Shown here: in pieces, positions 57,917-64,000 of the stretch
Numbering within the stretch: position 1 is the stretch's first letter
Layout of the letters: each line of letters starts with the position of its first letter
Source of the DNA: Bacteroidales bacterium
GTDB taxonomy: Bacteria > Bacteroidota > Bacteroidia > Bacteroidales > UBA932
Direction: 5' to 3'
Assembly: GCA_016291185.1 (NCBI GenBank)
Contig: JAEFAI010000001.1
Location: 62,001 to 126,000 of the forward strand
Length of the DNA stretch: 64,000 nt
Program-made: the position numbers and the translations under genes
The notes under the pieces: model-generated
Seen by the model: only the letters and a program-made list of their open reading frames with translations
The model's database searches: none
Told to the model about the DNA's origin: nothing

Positions 57917-59140
57917 ATGAGACTTGAATCAGATATGCGTGTCTTTCTCGCTTCGGTCTTGCTGCTGTCCAGCGGGCTTGCTGCGTGCTCCCGGATGCCG
58001 CAACCGGCAGGGGAGGAGCAGGAGGGAACCGTGCGGTTGAGCCTGGATACCAAGGCGCTTTTGATTCCTGCGGGGCAGCGCACTTTCCGGGTAGCGCTCT
58101 TCGACAGCAATAACGAATATGCCACCAACGGCTCCTATTCTACGACGACTTCCGGTGTGCATACGGATGCCAACACGGGCGCCGACCGGGAGTGGCTTCT
58201 GCCCTGTCGAGTCAACGACAATGGGGCACCGCTGAATGAGTCCGGAGTAGAGATAGATGATTTAGCCGATGCCGATCACAGCAGCATTTATGGTTTGCGC
58301 TGGGGTGGCGGGGGGAGTATTTCTTTAGTTGCTGTCTCCCCGGCTGTGCGTGCTTTGCAGGACGAACTGGATGACAGGCGCTGTTACGTCGAGTGGTCCG
58401 CCGATACGGATGACCCGCTCTATGTGAGCGCACCGGCTGCGGGAACCTTCGCGGGCTCGTGGGTAAGTGGCGCTTATGTGTACCAATCTTCCACACAGAT
58501 TCCGGCGCTGGTGGATTACCGGGCCTCCCTCTCGGTTTTCATTGATTTTGACCGGGATCCGAACAATGTCCGGCCTGTGAACGAGGCGTATATCCAGTCC
58601 GTCAGCGTTACCAACCGGATCGTTTCCGATCGTTACTACCTTCAGGAGAAGGGGAACCTCCCCATAGGCTTCACGCTGAAGGCTACGCCGGATGCCAACA
58701 AACACTACACGGTTTCGGATACGCCGAAAGTCCTGTATGACTGGTCTGCGGATGGCGGGGTCATCCACCTGGTGAAAGCCGATAATGATACCTGGACGTC
58801 ATCGGGCGAGCGTAAGGTCTTTCTGCCGGCCGTCAATTTCGCCGATACAGATTTGACCGATGCGGTGCGGCCGGCGGTCCTCGTGAAGCTGGGCAGCGAC
58901 ACGGATCACCCCTTTACGGCGAAAGTGGTCTTGAACCAGACGCTTTCCCCGATGAAGCACTATACCTACAAATTGCTGGTCTCCAAGACCTATGTGAATG
59001 TTTATCTTTCCGTGGCGGATTGGGGAAGCGGTGGGACGAATGACGTGGCCACCGAAATGCCGGCTTATGTCGGTTCGGTTTCCATTGCCGGCGGAGCCGG
59101 CGGCTGGGAAGATGGCGAAGGAGGGGCCGCTGAAATCTGA
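57917..59140 (+). CDS. Fimbrial lipoprotein, module gene C', Gly-rich tail
   Basis: The 407-residue lipoprotein (SGLAACSRMP) is the counterpart of C, sharing TKALLIPAGQRTFRVALF, DADHSSIYGLRW and TNRIVSDRYYLQ. MKHYTYKLLVSKTYVNVYLS and a Gly-rich end (AGGAGGWEDGEGG) also match. ATG 57917 is used; a second ATG at 57935 (MRVFLASVL) gives a tighter signal peptide and may be the real start. The stop overlaps the D' start (TGATG). Confidence 0.75.
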   Translation: MRLESDMRVFLASVLLLSSGLAACSRMPQPAGEEQEGTVRLSLDTKALLIPAGQRTFRVALFDSNNEYATNGSYSTTTSGVHTDANTGADREWLLPCRVNDNGAPLNESGVEIDDLADADHSSIYGLRWGGGGSISLVAVSPAVRALQDELDDRRCYVEWSADTDDPLYVSAPAAGTFAGSWVSGAYVYQSSTQIPALVDYRASLSVFIDFDRDPNNVRPVNEAYIQSVSVTNRIVSDRYYLQEKGNLPIGFTLKATPDANKHYTVSDTPKVLYDWSADGGVIHLVKADNDTWTSSGERKVFLPAVNFADTDLTDAVRPAVLVKLGSDTDHPFTAKVVLNQTLSPMKHYTYKLLVSKTYVNVYLSVADWGSGGTNDVATEMPAYVGSVSIAGGAGGWEDGEGGAAEI

Positions 59141-61380
59141 TGAGGAAGATGAGAAGGAGACGGGTCATATTCTTGCTTTTGCTCGCCACGCTCTGCGCGT
59201 GCAATCCGACTGCCCTGACGCCTGAAAACGGCCGCCCGGCCGTTCGCGTGGACCTGTCGCTCGCTGTCGCGCCCATGGAAGATGCGACTCCCGGCACCAA
59301 GGCGATCGATCACGAACCGGATTATTGGGGCTCTATTGTGGATGAAGGGGAGAAGGCGGCGGCTATTGCCGCTTCTGTCAAAACTGTCCTCCTGCTTCAG
59401 TTCGAGTGGACGGATGCCCTGGCGGCCAACGCGCGGCTGATCGGTCAGCACTTTGTCAGCGACTGGCCTGCGCACAAGCCGACGCTGAACCCCTCCGACA
59501 AGAAAAACACGATCCTGGTGATCGCCAACGTTCCCGGGAAACTGCCGCTGGCGAATGGGATCACCCTTGGCTCTTTCCTGGAGGACTGTAATTATAGCTT
59601 GATCAGTCAGCTGGACGATCTGTCCGGAGGGGGTGTCTGGTATTCTCCCAACGGCGGCACGGACCGGTATTTGCGCATGAGCGGCGCGGTGGAGAAAGAC
59701 TCCGTTGGCCAGGACGAAAGCATCTCCGCGACCCTGAAGCTCAATTGTGCCAAGGTCGTGGTCAAAGTTACGAACACCTCGCCGGAGGACAAAAAGATCA
59801 CGATCGACGGAGTCAAGCTGTGCAACATCAACCGGAAGTACTATTACGTCACAAACATAGCGGGGTTCACGGATCCCTTCTCCGCCCGCACGCCTTACCG
59901 TTTCGAGGTGGAGGGGACATTCAGCGAAACCACGAAGACATACACCTTCTATATCCCCGCGAATCTCCGGGGCGTCCACACGTCCAGCACTTCCGCAGAG
60001 ACCAAGAACGACTATGCTCCCCAGGGGGCGACCTGCTTCAAGATCTTCGGCATACAGGGGACGACTCCGGTCCTCCATACTTACTATCTGGGCGGGGACC
60101 TGGTGGATGACTACAACCTCGCGCCCAACCATAAGTATTCCTTTGAATTCAAAGTCAAGAGCCCGGGCGACGCGGCTCAGGATTCCCGCGTGGATGATCT
60201 TTCCGAGGTGACTTTTTCCATGGATGCCAATTGCTACATGCTTCAGCCGCCGGCGGCGGCCGGTAAATCCAGGATATATGCCATCCCGGTCCGCCGGGCG
60301 GCCGTTTTCTGGAATCAGAAAGATGTCTACATGGGCCTCTATGACGCTGCGGGCGGTGATAACGAGGTGCTCACGCTGAGTGAGAACACGCCGTGGACCG
60401 CCAGCGTCGTGTGGTCGGACTTCGCCGGAGACTTCGACGCCGATACGTTCCTGACGGTCCATTCCGGGACGGGATTCTCGAATCATTTTAAGGTCAAAGT
60501 GGATTCCGGGATGTCGGGCAGCGCTGTCGTGGCGGTAAAGAATGCCTCCGGCGTCATTCTGTGGAGCTGGCACCTTTGGGTCACGGACTATAACCCGGAC
60601 GTGGCCATGACGCCCATTTCCGGAAAATACCTGTACCCGGTGCCTGGCGGAGAGATCCATCGCTACAACGGCACGACCCTCTGGGCGGCAGGAAAAGCCT
60701 ACGAAGGCGCTTTCATGATGGACCGCAACCTGGGAGCCCGGGCTTCCGTGAGCCTGTATATGCCGGACACCTATGGCTTCCTGTATCAGTACGGACGGAA
60801 AGATCCCTTCCTGTGGGATTCGAAAACTACGGGCGCCGTCAGTTGGACTACGCCGAATCCCGACGGCGGCTATGCGAACACCCGCTGGGCGGTCCACAAT
60901 CCGACGCGCTGGATCAATCGGGGTGCCTGGCAATCGGGAGACTGGACCGCGACTACGGATGAACTGTACAGCACGAAAGTGTGGCACGACCCTTTGTTTG
61001 ACGCTTCTGCCGGAGATGAGCGGCATGAAGCGGACAAGTCCATCTATGACCCCTGTCCGCCCGGGTGGTCCGTGCCGCAGAACGGTGTCCTGCAGGATGT
61101 GATGACTGCCGGGAAAAACCGCTGGGATGGCACGGAAGGGCGCCAGGGCCGGTATTATTATCCGGAAGGGTATGACAACCGCGGCACCACGGGCGTGATC
61201 TTCTTCCCCGCCGCCGGAGCATACGATACCTCTTCTCCCGCCAATCCATTGGTCGGTGGATGTATGTTCTATCGGATCAAAGGAGAATGCGCCATGTTTA
61301 ATTCCGGCAATTTCGTGAACAACAATGGCGGTTATACATACGGTCTCCGCAGCGTCCGGTGCATTAAAGTGAAGCAATGA
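59140..61380 (+). CDS. Tip-adhesin-like lipoprotein, module gene D'
   Basis: The 746-residue lipoprotein (LCACNPT) follows the layout of D: LSLAVAPMED, KLNCAKVVVKVTN, TYYLGGDLVDDYNLAPNHKY, DANCYMLQPPAAAG and IPVRRAAVFWNQ line up. WSWHLWVTDYNPDV, MDRNLGA, YQYGRKDPF and KSIYDPCPPGW also match. It is shorter because it lacks palindromic insertions and some loops. The C-terminal module ends RSVRCIKVKQ. It overlaps C' by one base and E' by four. Confidence 0.75.
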   Translation: MRKMRRRRVIFLLLLATLCACNPTALTPENGRPAVRVDLSLAVAPMEDATPGTKAIDHEPDYWGSIVDEGEKAAAIAASVKTVLLLQFEWTDALAANARLIGQHFVSDWPAHKPTLNPSDKKNTILVIANVPGKLPLANGITLGSFLEDCNYSLISQLDDLSGGGVWYSPNGGTDRYLRMSGAVEKDSVGQDESISATLKLNCAKVVVKVTNTSPEDKKITIDGVKLCNINRKYYYVTNIAGFTDPFSARTPYRFEVEGTFSETTKTYTFYIPANLRGVHTSSTSAETKNDYAPQGATCFKIFGIQGTTPVLHTYYLGGDLVDDYNLAPNHKYSFEFKVKSPGDAAQDSRVDDLSEVTFSMDANCYMLQPPAAAGKSRIYAIPVRRAAVFWNQKDVYMGLYDAAGGDNEVLTLSENTPWTASVVWSDFAGDFDADTFLTVHSGTGFSNHFKVKVDSGMSGSAVVAVKNASGVILWSWHLWVTDYNPDVAMTPISGKYLYPVPGGEIHRYNGTTLWAAGKAYEGAFMMDRNLGARASVSLYMPDTYGFLYQYGRKDPFLWDSKTTGAVSWTTPNPDGGYANTRWAVHNPTRWINRGAWQSGDWTATTDELYSTKVWHDPLFDASAGDERHEADKSIYDPCPPGWSVPQNGVLQDVMTAGKNRWDGTEGRQGRYYYPEGYDNRGTTGVIFFPAAGAYDTSSPANPLVGGCMFYRIKGECAMFNSGNFVNNNGGYTYGLRSVRCIKVKQ

Positions 61381-63647
61381 TGAAACGGTTCTGTCTCATA
61401 TTCCTGGCGCTGCTCTCGTACGCCTGCGCGCCGGATCCTCTCGCCCCGGGTTCTGCACAGAATTCCCCGCGTGAGCCGGTCCCCGTGTCCCTTGCCCTTG
61501 CCGTTGCTCCGCTGGACGGCAACGACGCGCCCACCAAGGCTACCCGAGAGGCGCAGATCAAGTCCGTCGGCCTTGTCCAGTTCGAGTGGATCGACGACGA
61601 CCCCGCTCACGTCTTGCAGGCCAAGATGGTCGGCCGTCAGTATTTCGACCACTATCCTTTGAATGATGCGAGCGGCGAAAACTTCGCCCTGGTCGCTTCC
61701 GACCGGAAGAATACCGTTCTGGTCATCGCCAATATCCGGGAGGAAGACCTGTCGTTCGGTATGGAAGAGGGGGCGGTGGAACTGCCGACGCTCGGAGAGA
61801 TCCTGGCCGGCCAGAACGCAACCTTACTTTCGACCCCCTCCCTGGATGACTTATGGTATAGCTCCGGTGGTGACAAATACCTGCGGATGAGCGCTTCCGT
61901 CGTTCTGGACGGCGTGGCTGTCACGCCGCTCCCGGAGATTGGATCAAGTTCCGCGCCGCTGCAGCTGAAACGCAATTGCGCCAAGGTTACGATCAACGTT
62001 ACGAACAATACTTCCGGGTCGGATGCCGTGACGATCGATCAGGTGCGCCTCTGCAGCATCAATCAACGCTACTACCTTGCGGCCCACCTGGACGGGGACT
62101 CCTTTAAAGACGAGTACTCTCATTATCAGCCGCAGCGCTTCGATGCGGCTCCGGAATCATTCAGCGGCCCGACACAGTCCTACACTTATTATGTCCCGCT
62201 CAATCTGCGCGGCGACAACGGAAGTATTACCCAGCTCGGCAAGAACGTGAATGCGCCGGCCGGGGCGACGAGCTTCCGCCTCTACGGGCATTACGGCACG
62301 GATTCTCCCGTCGTATATACCTATTATCTGGGCGGCGACCTGGTCAGCGATTTCAATCTGGAAGCCAACAAAAGCTACACTTACAATATCACCCTTTCTG
62401 TCAAGGGAGACCCCGAATACGATTCGCGCGTGGAAGATATGGGTGAGGTCAAGCTCCTGACCGACGCCAATTGCTATATGCTTCGAGCGCCGGATGTGCC
62501 CGGTTTAACTTATACCTATGCCATTCCGGTGCGCCGCGCGGCGGTGTTCTGGAACAGTCCCGGCACGAACATGGGCGTTTATGGTGCTGCCGCTTATGAG
62601 ACCTTTCCTTTCTCTTTGGAGGAGGATACGGCTTGGACTCCGGCGGTGGTGTGGAAAACGATGGTAGAGGGGGATGTCTCAGACGATGGTTTCCTGCTAA
62701 CGCCAACCGGGAGCGGCATGGGCTTCAATCCGGACCATCCCTGCCCGCCTGCAGGGCATCAGCCCTGGCTTCGCGTCAAGGTGCCTTACGGGATGCGGGG
62801 CAATGCGCTCGTGGCCATCAAGGACGGCGCCGGAAACATTCTCTGGAGCTGGCATATCTGGGTGACGGACTACAATCCCGACGTGTCGATGACGCCTGAG
62901 GCCGGGACGTATATTTATTCGGTGCCGGGTGGGGAAATCCACCGCTACAATAATGCCGTCTTCAACTCCGGAGAATATTGCCAGGCGTTCATGATGGATC
63001 GTAACCTGGGAGCTAATGCGGCCCGAGGGACGACGGTCGCAACCAGCCAGGGGTATCGGTACCAGTTGGGCCGGAAGGATCCGTTCCTGGAAAACTTCTC
63101 TCACCCGACCCTTGCGAACAGCGTGGCGGGCGACAGGAATGTCCGCTACGGTGTGCAGCACCCGAATGTCTGGTTCCGGATGGCCGGAAATGCGGCCCTA
63201 TGGACCTCGCCGCAGGATCCTTTGATTTTGAATGGAACGTATGCCAACTGGTTCGACGGGCTGTATAATGAGCACGGGGGAGACTATTGTGAGCCGGGTA
63301 AATCCATTTATGATCCATGCCCTCCAGGTTGGCGGCTTCCGCTTTCCTCGGTGTGGACAGGTGTAATCAATAATAGCCAGTGGAGTTCCGTGGACAGGGG
63401 TGTATTTTATTATCCTGAGGGCTATGACAACCGTGCTTCCACCGGAGCTGTCTTCCTGCCTGCGGCGGGTTGGGCGAGCCCGGCTAATCATTGGCGCCGT
63501 GGTGGAGCAGGCGCAATTGGGGCGTACCATTGCTCAAATGGAGGGAAGACTATTCTGAATTTTAGATCCGACGGTCAGTATCAAGGCGTTACTAATGATT
63601 ATGATGAGGCAGCCCTTATCAGCGCCCGCTGCGTCCGCCTCCGCTAG
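61377..63647 (+). CDS. Tip-adhesin-like lipoprotein, module gene E'
   Basis: The 756-residue lipoprotein (LLSYACAPD) has the same three-part layout: LALAVAPLDG, LQLKRNCAKVTINVTN, TYYLGGDLVSDFNLEANKSY, DANCYMLRAPDVPG, WSWHIWVTDYNPDV and MDRNLGAN. YQLGRKDPF, KSIYDPCPPGWRLP and a final SARCVRLR follow. It is closer to D' than to D or E in the words YNPDV and CPPGW. No palindromic element is present. The last 200 bases are noticeably more AT-rich than the rest, as in D. ATG 61377 overlaps the D' stop (ATGATGA). Confidence 0.75.
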   Translation: MMKRFCLIFLALLSYACAPDPLAPGSAQNSPREPVPVSLALAVAPLDGNDAPTKATREAQIKSVGLVQFEWIDDDPAHVLQAKMVGRQYFDHYPLNDASGENFALVASDRKNTVLVIANIREEDLSFGMEEGAVELPTLGEILAGQNATLLSTPSLDDLWYSSGGDKYLRMSASVVLDGVAVTPLPEIGSSSAPLQLKRNCAKVTINVTNNTSGSDAVTIDQVRLCSINQRYYLAAHLDGDSFKDEYSHYQPQRFDAAPESFSGPTQSYTYYVPLNLRGDNGSITQLGKNVNAPAGATSFRLYGHYGTDSPVVYTYYLGGDLVSDFNLEANKSYTYNITLSVKGDPEYDSRVEDMGEVKLLTDANCYMLRAPDVPGLTYTYAIPVRRAAVFWNSPGTNMGVYGAAAYETFPFSLEEDTAWTPAVVWKTMVEGDVSDDGFLLTPTGSGMGFNPDHPCPPAGHQPWLRVKVPYGMRGNALVAIKDGAGNILWSWHIWVTDYNPDVSMTPEAGTYIYSVPGGEIHRYNNAVFNSGEYCQAFMMDRNLGANAARGTTVATSQGYRYQLGRKDPFLENFSHPTLANSVAGDRNVRYGVQHPNVWFRMAGNAALWTSPQDPLILNGTYANWFDGLYNEHGGDYCEPGKSIYDPCPPGWRLPLSSVWTGVINNSQWSSVDRGVFYYPEGYDNRASTGAVFLPAAGWASPANHWRRGGAGAIGAYHCSNGGKTILNFRSDGQYQGVTNDYDEAALISARCVRLR

Positions 63648-63660
63648 TCCCGCCGAAGAT

Positions 63661-63786
63661 ATGTCCGAAGTACATTACATGAGCCAGGATGGGCTGGATA
63701 AGCTCAAGAAGGAACTCGCCGAGGCGTCGGCGGGCTCCTTGCCGAAGGGCTTCGGTATGGCCGTCCGATGCATCCGTCTTCACTAA
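63661..63786 (+). pseudogene. Chimeric remnant: GreA-like start joined to a tip-gene 3' end
   Basis: The first 22 residues, MSEVHYMSQDGLDKLKKELAEA, look like the start of transcription factor GreA in Bacteroidetes. The frame then runs into FGMAVRCIRLH and stops, which is the closing motif of the tip genes (PVRCIRL, SARCVRL). The total of 41 codons is far too short for GreA. It is likely a scar of recombination between the fimbrial locus and a greA copy. It may not be expressed. Confidence 0.5.
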
Positions 63787-63810
63787 GCTGGCCGACGGGC
63801 GCTGACACAA

Positions 63811-63840
63811 AAAAGGCCAGGAGTAATCCTGGCCTTTTTG
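63811..63840. terminator. Rho-independent terminator closing the fimbrial locus
   Basis: GGCCAGGA, loop GTAA, TCCTGGCC, with TTTTT on the plus strand and AAAA on the left side, so it works in both directions. It ends the module and also serves the minus-strand gene at the window edge. Confidence 0.85.
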
Positions 63841-63843
63841 CGT

Positions 63844-63869
63844 AACTGTGGGTGTTTTCCCCCACAGTT
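63844..63869. other. Second hairpin between convergent genes
   Basis: AACTGTGGG pairs perfectly with CCCACAGTT around an eight-base loop. No T tract; it may back up the terminator. Confidence 0.45.
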
Positions 63870-63877
63870 GGCGGGGA

Positions 63878-64000
63878 CTAGAATCCGCCGCCGCCAAATT
63901 GCTGCATACGCTCCTGCTCGTGCTTCTGCCAAGCCTCGAACTGGTCCTTGGTCAGAACTTCTTTCAGTTTCTTGGTCTGCTCCTCGCGCTGCTTCTGCAT
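63878..64000 (-). CDS. C-terminal end of a small exported protein (Spy/CpxP-like?), partial
   Basis: The minus-strand frame from the window edge gives 40 residues ending in QERMQQFGGGGF and a TAG stop. KKLKEVLTKDQFEAWQKHEQER resembles the LTxxQ-type repeats of Spy/CpxP-like periplasmic chaperones, where a helix pair precedes a flexible tail. The gene very probably continues beyond position 64000, so the Met at the edge is not necessarily the start. Confidence 0.6.
   Translation of the reverse strand: MQKQREEQTKKLKEVLTKDQFEAWQKHEQERMQQFGGGGF

Noticed and set aside
59065..61377. Minus-strand frame of 770 codons opposite gene D' (and 49374-51437 opposite D)
   Set aside because: Shadow of the tip-gene codons; no signal peptide, no motifs, and D' has clear conserved blocks.
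49347..63786. Diversity-generating retroelement acting on the tip-gene 3' ends
   Set aside because: The tip genes have a plausible variable end, but no reverse transcriptase and no near-identical template copy with A-specific changes is seen in the window. One outside the window cannot be excluded.

Overview
The window looks like a chromosome piece from a GC-rich, uncultured gut or rumen Bacteroidales. The evidence is a SusC/SusD pair, a hybrid two-component sensor, many SPII lipoproteins, fimbrillin-type pilins, promoters of the TTTG-N19/20-TAnnTTTG type, and the absence of clear Shine-Dalgarno sites. No phage, transposase, CRISPR array or reverse transcriptase is visible.

Region 1 (1-26.6 kb) is a hemicellulose utilisation locus rich in esterases. 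A hybrid two-component sensor (cut by the window edge) faces a carboxylesterase and a two-domain esterase. The minus strand then carries two GH3 enzymes, a second two-domain esterase and a unit made of a third esterase, SusC, SusD and a DUF3823 lipoprotein. After that come a frameshifted fourth esterase, a lipoprotein hydrolase, a fifth esterase (plus strand), mltG and a third GH3. Five paralogous E-set + esterase-D proteins in one locus suggest a target decorated with ester groups, such as feruloylated or acetylated xylan. The locus would bind and import oligosaccharides through SusCD, strip esters with the esterases and trim ends with the GH3 enzymes.

Region 2 (26.8-41.0 kb) is mostly housekeeping: tRNA-Pro, rpsT, tRNA-Glu, a DUF4837 lipoprotein, rseP, dxr, an M23 protein, ruvX-def-luxS, a hexose-phosphate mutase, an M23-LysM protein and tRNA-Leu. 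An M48-GH3-M28 operon follows.

Region 3 (41.0-63.8 kb) is a large fimbrial (Mfa/FimA-like) locus. It starts with a DUF3575 protein, a DUF5119-like anchor and two sister fimbrillins. A five-gene lipoprotein module A-B-C-D-E (45.7-54.3 kb) then appears a second time as A'-B'-C'-D'-E' (55.5-63.6 kb). An AAA ATPase sits between the copies. D, E, D' and E' are large tip-adhesin-like proteins whose 3' halves differ most.

The most unusual feature is a family of short palindromic elements (GTCAT-stem-loop-stem-ATCTC). They occur between genes and also in frame inside five pilin or adhesin genes, just after the lipobox cysteine. In one gene an element lies inside the signal peptide. At least one copy shows compensatory stem changes. 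The second module carries them only in A', so copies with and without the insertion can be compared. Two exported-protein genes (19.5-20.5 kb and 41.3 kb) each miss one G in a G-run at the signal-peptide junction, which could be phase variation or a homopolymer error.
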